Shown here one piece after another: positions 23,427 through 31,068 of a DNA stretch of 64,000 nucleotides (position 1 is the first letter of the stretch; the number at the start of each line of letters is the position of its first letter). The notes under the pieces are model-generated. The model saw only the letters and a program-made list of their open reading frames with translations. It did no database searches and was not told the DNA's origin. The position numbers and the translations under genes were made by a program. Source of the DNA: JADGGM01 sp027307005 (GTDB lineage Bacteria > Gemmatimonadota > Gemmatimonadetes > Gemmatimonadales > Gemmatimonadaceae); contig DATIEP010000032.1 of NCBI GenBank assembly GCA_035455745.1, positions 15,787-79,786 on the forward strand, given 5' to 3'.

Positions 23427-24875
23427 GTGAAAACACCGCTCGAGCGCCCGCCCGTGGCCGACGTTCCGCGCGACGCGAAGAGCGCGCTCACCGCGCTGTA
23501 TTGGGCCGCGGTGCACGCCGTGGCACCGGGCGCGTCGCTGCGCGCGGCCCTCGAGCGGGTACCCGTCCAGGAACGCGGACGACGTGTGTGGGTCATCGCC
23601 ATCGGCAAAGCCGCGCACCCGATGGCCCAGACGGCGCTCGCCGTGCTCGCCGAATGGAACCGGACACCCGCGGGCGGCATCATCGTCGCGCCTAACGAAG
23701 AGGCGGCGCCGCATCCGGCCGTCGACGTCCGCGTGGGCGACCATCCGGTACCCGGCCCGCGTTCGCTCGAAGCGGCCGAGCGCATTGGACTCGTCGCCGG
23801 CCGCGTGCGCGAAGGCGACGAGGCGTGGGTTCTCCTCTCCGGCGGCGCCACGAGTCTCGCCGCTGCGCCCGAAGGCACCGTCAGACCAGACGAGCTCTTC
23901 CAGCTGTACGATCGGCTGTTGGGCTCCGGCCTCGACATCGCGCAGATGAATCTCATTCGCAAGCGCTTCTCCCGATGGGGCGCGGGGCGATTGGCCGTGG
24001 CACTCGCTCCCGCACGTGTTCGCAACTACATCGTGTCCGATGTGATCGGAGACGATTTGGCGGCGATCGGATCGGGACCCTGCGTGCCCGACCCGAGCAC
24101 CGCCGCTCACATTCATCAGATGCTCGACAGCGCTGGGCTGTGGGACGAGCTCCCACCGTCCATGAAGCGCGGCGTCAGCGGCGCCGAGCGTGACCCATCG
24201 TTGGAGACACCGAAAGCCGGCGATGCAGCCTTTGCTCACGTCGAACGGCGCATCATCGCCAGCAATCGCGTCGCGCTCGAAGCGATCGAGGCACGCGCCC
24301 GAACATTCGGCTACGAGCCGCGCGTACTGAGCGCGGCGCTTGCCGGTGAAGCAGCCGTCGTCGGCCGCCGACTCATCGCGACGCTGGGAAGTTATTGCGA
24401 CCAGGACGGGACGTCCCTATCCGGAAGAACGGGACGCACCTGTCTCATATGGGGGGGAGAAACGACCGTCACACTCGGCGCCGCACACGGTCGCGGCGGA
24501 CGATGTCAGGAGCTGGCGTTGTCCGCCGCGCGCGAGCTCGCGCAAACAGCAGGACTGCCCTCGGCGGCGCTGCTCGCAGCGGGCACCGATGGTCGTGACG
24601 GTGACACCGACGCTGCGGGTGCGATCGTGACGCGCGAGACATGGCGCACGATTCAGCGCGCAGGCCGCGATCCGTCGCGCGATCTGGCGTCGCACGACTC
24701 GTATCCGTCGCTCGATGCCGCGGGCGCCCTGCTGCGCACCGATCTCACGGCGACGAACGTGATGGACGTCGTGATCGCTGTGTGCGGTCCGCCGGCGGAC
24801 GAGAAGCGGGCGCGACTCACCCCGGCGGTTGCGTTAGAAGCGATTGCCGGTTCGCTGCGACGGCTCAAGGAATAG
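23427..24875 (+). CDS. gck: Glycerate 2-kinase (MOFRL/GckA family)
   Basis: 482 residues from a GTG at 23427; an ATG at 23346 in the same frame would leave only 19 bases to the divergent gene and adds non-conserved residues. Family marks: VWVIAIGKAAHPMAQTAL, GDHPVPGPRSLEAAERI, VLLSGGATSLAAAPEG, MNLIRKRFSRWGAGRLA, VSDVIGDDLAAIGSGPCVPD, and the C-terminal MOFRL domain (ETTVTLGAAHGRGGRCQELA, AGTDGRDGDTDAAGAIV). It phosphorylates D-glycerate to 2-phosphoglycerate, joining the serine cycle to PEP and ppc. This completes the glyoxylate to PEP arm with the minus-strand genes. Confidence 0.9.
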   Translation: MKTPLERPPVADVPRDAKSALTALYWAAVHAVAPGASLRAALERVPVQERGRRVWVIAIGKAAHPMAQTALAVLAEWNRTPAGGIIVAPNEEAAPHPAVDVRVGDHPVPGPRSLEAAERIGLVAGRVREGDEAWVLLSGGATSLAAAPEGTVRPDELFQLYDRLLGSGLDIAQMNLIRKRFSRWGAGRLAVALAPARVRNYIVSDVIGDDLAAIGSGPCVPDPSTAAHIHQMLDSAGLWDELPPSMKRGVSGAERDPSLETPKAGDAAFAHVERRIIASNRVALEAIEARARTFGYEPRVLSAALAGEAAVVGRRLIATLGSYCDQDGTSLSGRTGRTCLIWGGETTVTLGAAHGRGGRCQELALSAARELAQTAGLPSAALLAAGTDGRDGDTDAAGAIVTRETWRTIQRAGRDPSRDLASHDSYPSLDAAGALLRTDLTATNVMDVVIAVCGPPADEKRARLTPAVALEAIAGSLRRLKE

Positions 24876-24904
24876 CCGGACCGTTCGCCCTATACATTTC
24901 GCCT

Positions 24905-25816
24905 ATGGCCAATCCTGTATTCACGGTCGGGCTGGTGCAGCAGGCCGTCGCCGAGAGCGCCGCCGAAACGGTCGATGCTGCCGAACGAGGAATTCGCGAG
25001 GCCGCCGCGCGAGGAGCGCAGATCATCTGCCTCGAGGAGCTCTTCAACGCGCCGTACTTTTGCAAGGTGACGGACGCCGAGCGATTCGACCTCGCCGAGC
25101 CGATCCCTGGTCCGACCGTCCAGCGAATGCAGGGCGTGGCGCGCGAGTTAGGCATCGTGATCGTCGTGCCGCTCTTCGAGAAGCGCGGCCCCGGCCTCTA
25201 TCACAACTCCGCGGCGGTGGTCGATGCAGACGGCACGCTCCTCGGCGTGTACCGCAAGATGCACATCCCGGATGACCCGCTCTATCACGAGAAGTACTAC
25301 TTCACACCCGGCGAGATGTATCAGCACGACGAAGCGCGTCCGCCGTCGGGCTTTCAGGTATTCCGCACCAAGTTCGCGACGATCGGAGTGCTCATCTGTT
25401 GGGACCAGTGGTACCCGGAGGCCGCGCGCATCACGAGCCTCATGGGTGCGCAAATCCTTCTCTACCCGACGGCCATCGGCTGGCACCCGAAGGAAAAAGC
25501 CGAGTGGGGCGCGGCGCAGGCGGATGCGTGGCGGACGGCGCAGCGGGCCCACGCCATTGCGAACGGAGTCTACGTCGCGGCGGTGAATCGTGTCGGATTT
25601 GAAGCCGAGCCCGGAACCGACGGCCTCGAGTTCTTCGGTCATTCGTTCGTGTGCGACCCATTCGGCCAACTCATCGCCGAAGCGGGCACGGATCCGGCGA
25701 TTCTGGTCGCCGAGTGCGATCCCAAGCGCATCGAATACACGAGGCGCAATTGGCCGTTCTTGCGCGATCGTCGCATTGACGCGTACGGAGGAATCCTGAA
25801 GAGATATTTGGACTAG
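24905..25816 (+). CDS. aguB: N-carbamoylputrescine amidase
   Basis: 303 residues, nitrilase superfamily. It hydrolyses N-carbamoylputrescine to putrescine, CO2 and ammonia. The catalytic triad is visible: Glu in IICLEELFNAPYF, Lys in GVYRKMHIPDDP, and Cys in GVLICWDQWYPEAAR. NWPFLRDRRIDAYGGILKRY at the end is typical of AguB. The ATG at 24905 has no clear ribosome site, and TATACAT lies 10-15 bases upstream, so a leaderless transcript is possible. Agmatine deiminase, the preceding pathway step, is encoded at 26371-27471. Confidence 0.93.
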   Translation: MANPVFTVGLVQQAVAESAAETVDAAERGIREAAARGAQIICLEELFNAPYFCKVTDAERFDLAEPIPGPTVQRMQGVARELGIVIVVPLFEKRGPGLYHNSAAVVDADGTLLGVYRKMHIPDDPLYHEKYYFTPGEMYQHDEARPPSGFQVFRTKFATIGVLICWDQWYPEAARITSLMGAQILLYPTAIGWHPKEKAEWGAAQADAWRTAQRAHAIANGVYVAAVNRVGFEAEPGTDGLEFFGHSFVCDPFGQLIAEAGTDPAILVAECDPKRIEYTRRNWPFLRDRRIDAYGGILKRYLD

Positions 25817-26275
25817 TCAGGGAACCAGCGCCGGAGGCGGCCTGGGGGAAGCGGCGGTCAAGGCCCGCCTGCGGGAAGCGGGAAGGGGCTGGGAGTCAGT
25901 TCGCTCTCGCGTGCGACTTTCGCGGAGGCGTTGACTAAGGCGCTGCAACATGCGGCTAATCGAATCGATTTCCGCAAGGATAGTAGAGGCATCGGTTGGC
26001 TCGATGTACGTTAGGCGAGCCGCGATTTCAATTTGCGTACCGAGCTCGAACAGTGAACCGCGTGAAAGGCCGAGATAGCGAATGTACTGGGCGCGGTGGA
26101 AGAAGGCGTTCCCTTCGGCAATGTTCGATGCGACCGAGGTAGCTGCGCGCCTCATTTGCGACGCAAGGGCGTAACGTTCTTCTGCCGGGAATCGTCGAAC
26201 GAGCTCGTAGACGTGCTGCGTGAGGTCGACGGACTTTTGCCAAACGATGAGGTCGCGATAGTCGTGAACCCGCAT
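25817..26275 (-). CDS. Four-helix-bundle protein (S23/IVS-like, TIGR02436 type)
   Basis: 152 residues. MRVHDYRDLIVWQKSVDLTQ at the start, FPAEERYALASQMRRAATSV and ASNIAEGNAFF are the typical sequence of the small four-helix-bundle family found inside 23S rRNA intervening sequences, near diversity-generating retroelements, and as stand-alone genes. The function is unknown. The last 30 residues (Arg/Pro-rich) are encoded by one arm of an inverted repeat whose other arm lies in the 5' end of aguA. The gene separates aguB from aguA, convergent with the former and divergent from the latter, so it looks like an insertion into a polyamine locus. Confidence 0.8.
   Translation of the reverse strand: MRVHDYRDLIVWQKSVDLTQHVYELVRRFPAEERYALASQMRRAATSVASNIAEGNAFFHRAQYIRYLGLSRGSLFELGTQIEIAARLTYIEPTDASTILAEIDSISRMLQRLSQRLRESRTRERTDSQPLPASRRRALTAASPRPPPALVP
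25828..25890 (+). repeat. GC-rich repeat, copy A of an inverted pair
   Basis: About 63 bases with core GCCGGAGGCGGCCTGGGGG then AAGCGG and, after a short variable piece, GGGAAGCGGGAAGGGG. It is nearly the reverse complement of 26379-26440 and overlaps the 3' end of the four-helix-bundle gene. Confidence 0.7.
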
Positions 26276-26295
26276 GGGAACCCCCTCCCGCTTTC

Positions 26296-26309
26296 GCCTA
26301 ACATTAGGC
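26296..26309. repeat. Palindromic pair of the GTTAGGC word
   Basis: GCCTAACATTAGGC lies in the divergent gap between the four-helix-bundle gene and aguA. It is a GCCTAAC word abutting the start of its own reverse complement, the tightest pairing of this word in the window. Confidence 0.5.
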
Positions 26310-26370
26310 GCGAGCGTCACGGGGCTTGCAGCGAATCGTTGCGGCCACACCCAAAACATTTCGCTGCGCG

Positions 26371-27471
26371 ATGAGCCCGCCCCCTTCCCGCTTCCCCCAG
26401 GGCAAAGCCCGCTTCCCTCAGGCCGCCTCCGGCGGCCGCTTCCCGTCGGAGTGGTCCCGCCACCGGGCCACCTGGCTCGCCTGGCCTCATCACGAGCCCG
26501 ATTGGCCCGGGAAGTTCGCCGCCATTCCGTGGGTGTACGCTGAAATCGTGCGGGCGCTCCACGCGCACGAACTGGTCGAGATCTTGTGCCACAACGAGGA
26601 CGCGCGTGAGGACGCGCGCCGTGCGTTAGGCGCACACGGCATCGACATGCGCCGCGTCCGGCTACACCTCGTTCCGACGGACCGCGTGTGGACCCGCGAC
26701 TCAGGACCGACAGCAGTGAGGCACGCAGACGGGCACATCCAGTGGGTGGCGTGGACATTCAACGCCTGGGCCAAGTACGACAACTACGCGCGCGACGCGT
26801 GCGTCGCCGATCGCATCGCAGACCTGAGCCGCTTGCCTGTTCGACGCGCCGTGCGTCCGGACACCGGCGAGCCGCTCGTGCTCGAGGGCGGCGGCATCGA
26901 AACCAACGGCGAGGGCGTGCTCCTCGTCACCGAAGAATGGCTGCTGTCAGCGGAGCAAGTCCGCAATGCGGGCTTGAGCAAGGCCGGCTACGAGCGCGCC
27001 TTCGCCCAGTACCTCGGCATCGATCGCACCATCTGGTTAGGCAGAAGCTGTGTCGGCGACGATACCCACGGCCACATCGATGACGTCGCGCGCTTCACGG
27101 ACGCGAACACTGTGGCCCTCGCCTATGAACCCGACCCCGCGGACGCCAATCACGAACCTTCGGCGGACAATCTCCGCCGGCTCGAGCTCGCCGCGCGCGG
27201 GGGCTCCGGCGGCCTGCGCGTGGTGAAATTGCCCTTTCCGCGACCCGTGATGATGGACGGCGAGCGGCTCCCGGCCAGCTACGCCAACTTCTACATCGCC
27301 AACGACGTCGTGCTCGTGCCCACGTTCAACGACCGGCGCGACCGCGACGCGCTGGAAATCCTCGCCGGCCTCTTCCCCGGCCGGGAGGTGATCGGTATCC
27401 ACGCCGTCGACCTGGTCTGGGGACTCGGCACCCTGCACTGCCTAACGCAGCAGGAGCCCGCGGCCGGCTGA
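26371..27471 (+). CDS. aguA: Agmatine deiminase
   Basis: 366 residues. It converts agmatine to N-carbamoylputrescine and ammonia, feeding aguB. Family marks: WPHHEPDWPGKFAAIPWVYA, LVPTDRVWTRDSGPTAV, VLEGGGIETNGEGVLLVTEE, SCVGDDTHGHIDDVARF (His and Asp of the active site), ASYANFYIANDVVLVPTFND and the nucleophile Cys in GTLHCLTQQEP at the C-terminus. The first 25 residues (Pro/Phe/Gly-rich, PPPSRFPQGKARFPQAASGG) are encoded by the repeat shared with 25828-25890, so the original start may have been displaced by that insertion; the conserved domain begins at RFPSEWSRH. Confidence 0.93.
   Translation: MSPPPSRFPQGKARFPQAASGGRFPSEWSRHRATWLAWPHHEPDWPGKFAAIPWVYAEIVRALHAHELVEILCHNEDAREDARRALGAHGIDMRRVRLHLVPTDRVWTRDSGPTAVRHADGHIQWVAWTFNAWAKYDNYARDACVADRIADLSRLPVRRAVRPDTGEPLVLEGGGIETNGEGVLLVTEEWLLSAEQVRNAGLSKAGYERAFAQYLGIDRTIWLGRSCVGDDTHGHIDDVARFTDANTVALAYEPDPADANHEPSADNLRRLELAARGGSGGLRVVKLPFPRPVMMDGERLPASYANFYIANDVVLVPTFNDRRDRDALEILAGLFPGREVIGIHAVDLVWGLGTLHCLTQQEPAAG
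26379..26440 (-). repeat. GC-rich repeat, copy B of an inverted pair
   Basis: Read on the minus strand it contains GCCGGAGGCGGCCTGAGGG then AAGCGGG, matching copy A at 25828-25890 in about 27 of 28 core positions, with a second GGGAAGCGGGAAGGGGG block. It lies in the first codons of aguA. Confidence 0.7.
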
Positions 27472-27478
27472 GCACCGA

Positions 27479-28144
27479 TCACGGCGGACCGGCCGCCGCC
27501 TGCCGCAGCACCGCGATCACCGTTTCGTCCGTCAGCTGTTCGAAGTCCGCGTACCACTCGCCCACACCCCGAAAGTCCGGCGGCGTGTACACGCACACGA
27601 CCGTGTATCCTTCGGCGCCGAGCGTGCGGCACCCGTCTTCCGAGCACACGGGCGCCGCGAAGACGAGCGTCGCCGGCTTCGCGCGGCGCACCGACGCGAG
27701 CGCCGCGCGGGCGGTCACGCCTGTCGCCAGTCCGTCGTCCGCCAGCACTACCGCGCGGCCGGCCAGATCGGGAAACGGGCGCCCCTCGCGATAGCGTTGC
27801 ATCCGGCGGTCGAGCTCCGCGCGCTCCCGCCTGGTGATCTTCTCGATGTACGCGTCGCTCACGCCGAGCGCCGCCACGATCTCCTGGTCGAGCACGCGCG
27901 TGCCCTCCGGCGCCACGGCGCCGATCCCGAGCTCCTCCTGCCCCGGCGCGCCCAACTTGCGCGCCACGATCACGTCCAACGGCGCGCCTAACGCACGCGC
28001 GAGCTCGCGGCCGATGATCACCCCGCCGCGCGGGACGCCGAGCACGATGGGACGCTGATCCGCGAGCCCCGGCAGGCGCGCCAGGAGCGTCTCGGCCAGC
28101 TGCCGGCCGGCGTCGGCGCGGTCCGCGAACAACATCTCACGCAC
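27479..28144 (-). CDS. Phosphoribosyltransferase-domain protein
   Basis: 221 residues from a GTG (ATG at 28135 is an equal candidate). The PRPP-binding loop is in AVVLADDGLATGVTARAALAS near residue 130, and VLGVPRGGVIIGRELARAL and VARKLGAPGQEELGIGAVA are typical of the PRTase proteins often fused or linked to dienelactone-hydrolase-type hydrolases. Here that hydrolase is the gene just upstream, overlapping by 8 bases. The true substrate of this PRTase group is not known. It is the last gene of a minus-strand run that began at 34216. Confidence 0.8.
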   Translation of the reverse strand: MREMLFADRADAGRQLAETLLARLPGLADQRPIVLGVPRGGVIIGRELARALGAPLDVIVARKLGAPGQEELGIGAVAPEGTRVLDQEIVAALGVSDAYIEKITRRERAELDRRMQRYREGRPFPDLAGRAVVLADDGLATGVTARAALASVRRAKPATLVFAAPVCSEDGCRTLGAEGYTVVCVYTPPDFRGVGEWYADFEQLTDETVIAVLRQAAAGPP

Positions 28145-28811
28145 CGCGCGCGGGCGGCGGCAGGTGGTCGATGAACCAGTCGCACGACAGGCTCGCTACC
28201 TCCTCGAGCGCACCCGGTTCCTCGAACAGATGCGTGGCACCCGGGACCACGACGAGCTGCGCGGTGGACCCGAGCATCCGACACGCCTCTTCGTTGAGCG
28301 GGATGATCGGCACATCGTCGCCGCCCACGATGAGCAGCGACGGCGCCCGCACGCCCTTCAGGCAATCGCGCGCCAAATCGGGACGCCCGCCCCGCGACAC
28401 CACCGCGAACACGTGGTGCAGCTTCGACGCCGCGTGCAGCGCGGCCGCGGCGCCGGTGCTGGCGCCGAAATAGCCCAGTGCCAGCGCCGACGACACGGGG
28501 CGCTCTCGCAGCCATTTCGATGCGCCTAACACACGCCCGCCGAGCAGGTCGATGTCGAACCGCAGCAGACCCGTGCGAGCATCCTCTCGTTGCTCGTCCA
28601 CGGTCAGCAGATCGATGAGCAGCGTGGCGAGCCCCGCGTTCTCGAGCACATGCGCCACCATCGTGTTCCGCGGGCTCGCGCGACCACTGCCGCTTCCGTG
28701 CGCGAACAACACGACACCGCGCGACGCAACCGGGACGCTCAATAGCGCGTCCAGTCGGGCGTCCTCGAGATCAACGACGACATCCGTGCGCATGACCGCC
28801 GAGCGGTCCAT
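28137..28811 (-). CDS. Alpha/beta hydrolase (dienelactone hydrolase-like)
   Basis: 224 residues. RGVVLFAHGSGSGRASPRN holds the oxyanion-hole HG, the nucleophile Ser is in YFGASTGAAAAL (G-x-S-x-G) near residue 117, the acid Asp in LIVGGDDVPII and the His in VVPGATHLFEEPGAL. These complete a hydrolase triad. It pairs with the overlapping phosphoribosyltransferase gene, an association I know from many bacteria where the two are fused. The substrate is unknown. Confidence 0.82.
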   Translation of the reverse strand: MDRSAVMRTDVVVDLEDARLDALLSVPVASRGVVLFAHGSGSGRASPRNTMVAHVLENAGLATLLIDLLTVDEQREDARTGLLRFDIDLLGGRVLGASKWLRERPVSSALALGYFGASTGAAAALHAASKLHHVFAVVSRGGRPDLARDCLKGVRAPSLLIVGGDDVPIIPLNEEACRMLGSTAQLVVVPGATHLFEEPGALEEVASLSCDWFIDHLPPPARGA

Positions 28812-28832
28812 TGCACAACTCTCCTGGTGCCG

Positions 28833-29411
28833 CTACAAGCGCACGAAGAAGCCAAGCCGATACGTGACGCGTGAGGCCGGCGGCACTTCCATGCGACGCA
28901 CCTCGCCGTACAACGCCCAACGCTTCGTGAGGTCGTAGGACACGCCGAGAAAATACTCGCCGCCCAGCTTCGCGCCCGTGTACTGATCATGTATCGGCTG
29001 CGACCGTGCAATGTCGGTGCCGAGGAAGTGCAAGCCGACTCCCGCGCCGACATAGGGTTCGAACCGCTTGACGTGCGCCACCGAATAGCGGGCCGCCACG
29101 CTCACGCTGAAATCGTGAAACGAGCCGGGAATCGGGATGTCACCGGCGTCGAAGCGGTGGACGTCCGCGTGCAGAAAGTTGCCCTCGACCAGCAGGTGCA
29201 GCTTCGGCGTTTTCACCGAGCCGACATCCACGTCGCCGCCCAGCTCCCAGCCGTGGCGGGCGTGCTCGACCGTCGTGTAGCTCAGATACGAGCCGACGCG
29301 ATCGAGGCCTAACTGAGCGACGCTGCTGTCGGCCTGTGCGTGCGCGCGGTGCGCCGCCATCAACATGCACGCGGCCACGCACGCCCACACTCGTGTCACG
29401 CGAGCCATCAT
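28833..29411 (-). CDS. Outer-membrane beta-barrel protein
   Basis: 192 residues. Two adjacent ATGs (29411, 29408) begin it. A signal peptide (VWACVAACMLMAAHRAHAQA) is followed by alternating strands rich in Tyr/Gly: VGSYLSYTTVEHARHGWELG, FEPYVGAGVGLHFLGTDIA, GGEYFLGVSYDLTKRWALYG. It ends in a C-terminal aromatic/Leu strand (VTYRLGFFVRL), the BAM-recognised ending. The size fits an eight-stranded barrel. The function is unknown. It lies between crcB and the hydrolase on the same strand. Confidence 0.7.
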   Translation of the reverse strand: MMARVTRVWACVAACMLMAAHRAHAQADSSVAQLGLDRVGSYLSYTTVEHARHGWELGGDVDVGSVKTPKLHLLVEGNFLHADVHRFDAGDIPIPGSFHDFSVSVAARYSVAHVKRFEPYVGAGVGLHFLGTDIARSQPIHDQYTGAKLGGEYFLGVSYDLTKRWALYGEVRRMEVPPASRVTYRLGFFVRL

Positions 29412-29439
29412 CCGTTCGCTCCTCGGTAGGGTCGGCCCA

Positions 29440-29826
29440 TCATCGCTGGCGGAGCGCGATGAGGCCGCCCGCCGCCGCTGCGCCAAGGTAGACGCCGAGC
29501 AGGGCCAGCGCCACGCTCGCCGCCACGTAGGTGCCGGCGCGACCGAGCTCCCCATCGTTCAGCAGGGCCATCGTCTCGTAGGTGAATGTCGAGAACGTCG
29601 TGTAGCCCCCGCACAGGCCCGTCGTGAGAAAGCCGCGTATCTCGGGCGAGATGGCCGACGTCGCCAAGGCCAGCCGCATGAAAAAGCCGAGGAGCAGCGA
29701 GCCGGTGATGTTGATGACGAGCGTTCCGACGGGGAATCCGGGACCGAGCCGCTGCTGCACCGCGGCGCCCAGCAGCAGCCGCGCGACGCCGCCGATCGCG
29801 CTGCCTAACGCAACGGCGAGGATCAT
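29440..29826 (-). CDS. crcB: Fluoride ion channel CrcB (Fluc)
   Basis: 128 residues with four hydrophobic helices. ALGSAIGGVARLLLG at the start, TLVINITGSLLLGFFM (pore Asn) and LCGGYTTFSTFTYET (the Phe/Thr/Ser track and Na+-site region) are diagnostic. It exports fluoride as a dual-topology dimer. Its ATG overlaps the pepE-like gene's stop (ATGA). A DUF190 gene lies two genes upstream, a frequent crcB partner. I find no fluoride riboswitch ahead of it, so it may be expressed with the upstream genes. Confidence 0.95.
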   Translation of the reverse strand: MILAVALGSAIGGVARLLLGAAVQQRLGPGFPVGTLVINITGSLLLGFFMRLALATSAISPEIRGFLTTGLCGGYTTFSTFTYETMALLNDGELGRAGTYVAASVALALLGVYLGAAAAGGLIALRQR

Positions 29827-30611
29827 CGCCACGCCGGCACGCCCTCCAGCGCCGCATCCGGCGACCCGAGCAGGAACGACAGGTCCGCGCCCGGCGGATA
29901 ATCCACCGGTGCGCGCCCGCTCGCGAACACGCGCGCCCCGGCGCCGCCCTCCGGCCGTCCGGTCAACTCGACGACGCGGTCCGTGACGCGCAGCGCGCTG
30001 CCTTCGCGGAGCCCGACCACCGTCGTGCGCGGATGCAGGACGAGAAATTCGGCGATCCGCTCCGCGCGCGTCTCGCCCTGATGGCCCGGAGGATGAAAGT
30101 CCGTGTAGTGCGCGTTGATCTGGAACGGCACCAGGCCTAGCGCGCCCAGGCCGGGCGGCTCGGCGATGGGCATGTCGTTGGTCGTCGAGATCGTCGGACA
30201 CGCGACCACGGAGCCGGCGCTCCAGCCAATGTACGGCACACCCGCGTGCACGCGCTCGCGGATCGCCGACAGCAATCCGGACGACGCGAGCCGCCGGAGC
30301 AGCTGAAAGGTGTTGCCGCCGCCGACGATGATCGCACCCGCGCAACGTACCGCGTCCGCCGGATCGGAGGCGTGGTGCACCGACTCCAGCTCCACGCCGA
30401 ACGGCCGGAAGATCTCGCGCACGCGCTCGACGTAGACATCGAGCGAGAACGACACCGCCGCGAAGGGCACGAACACGGCGCGCGTCACTCCGGCCAGCGC
30501 GTCCTCCAGCGCCGCCCGCGCGTACACCAGCACGCGGCCCTCCGCGTCGCGCGAATTGCTCAACAGCAGCAGCCGGCGTGCGGCCGGCCGGCCGCGTGAC
30601 TCGTTAGGCAT
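29823..30611 (-). CDS. Peptidase E-like dipeptidase (S51 family)
   Basis: 262 residues. The nucleophile Ser lies in VPYIGWSAGSVVACPTI near residue 130, preceded by GAIIVGGGNTFQLLRRL; NAHYTDFHPPGHQGETRAER carries the His region. These match alpha-aspartyl dipeptidase PepE, which hydrolyses Asp-X dipeptides in the cytoplasm; cyanophycinase relatives share the fold. The start ATG-CCT-AAC uses a GCCTAAC word and overlaps the DUF190 stop by 8 bases. Confidence 0.85.
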   Translation of the reverse strand: MPNESRGRPAARRLLLLSNSRDAEGRVLVYARAALEDALAGVTRAVFVPFAAVSFSLDVYVERVREIFRPFGVELESVHHASDPADAVRCAGAIIVGGGNTFQLLRRLASSGLLSAIRERVHAGVPYIGWSAGSVVACPTISTTNDMPIAEPPGLGALGLVPFQINAHYTDFHPPGHQGETRAERIAEFLVLHPRTTVVGLREGSALRVTDRVVELTGRPEGGAGARVFASGRAPVDYPPGADLSFLLGSPDAALEGVPAWR

Positions 30612-31068
30612 CTGTCGAGTCCCGGTTGTCCTCCACCGTGCGCCAACTGCCGGTGATGTCGATCGGCCAGCTCGCCGGACGCTCCTCCTCCGGCAGATGC
30701 GGCCGATACATGATCACCTTTGCGCGCTCGAGCGTGATCAGGCCGCCGCCGATCATCCCGTCCAGCTCGGGCAGCAGCCCCTGAATCGTGCTCTCCGTGT
30801 CCACCACCTCGATCACGATCGGGAGATCGAGCGACAGCACCTCGATCCGATCGCTGCGCACGCGCGAGCTGGCGCCGAATCCCATGATCGCGCGGAGCAC
30901 CGTGGCGCCGGCACAATGCCGCCGCCGGAGCAGCTCGACGATCTCGCGGTACAGCGGCTTCCCGTTGTGCTTGTCGCGCTCGCCGATGTGAATGCGCATG
31001 AGCACGCGCTCGCCCTTGAAGCCGTGCATCGTCGGCTCATGCCGCTCTCCGCTGCCCGCGTCAGGCAT
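30604..31068 (-). CDS. DUF190 family protein (PII-like fold)
   Basis: 154 residues. The start at 31068 has GAGGAG eight bases upstream, inside the end of the ABC ATPase gene; a later ATG (31029) is possible. GERVLMRIHIGERDKHNGKP, REIVELLRRRHCAGATVLR and VIVEVVDTESTIQGLLPELD are typical of DUF190, a PII-like family often encoded beside crcB. The C-terminal 25 residues (ERPASWPIDITGSWRTVEDN) are an extension. It may sense a nucleotide or ion and act on a neighbouring channel or transporter; that is inference. Confidence 0.85.
   Translation of the reverse strand: MPDAGSGERHEPTMHGFKGERVLMRIHIGERDKHNGKPLYREIVELLRRRHCAGATVLRAIMGFGASSRVRSDRIEVLSLDLPIVIEVVDTESTIQGLLPELDGMIGGGLITLERAKVIMYRPHLPEEERPASWPIDITGSWRTVEDNRDSTDA

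Noticed and set aside
23277..24239. A 320-residue minus-strand frame.
   Set aside because: It is antisense to glycerate kinase, with no recognisable domain.
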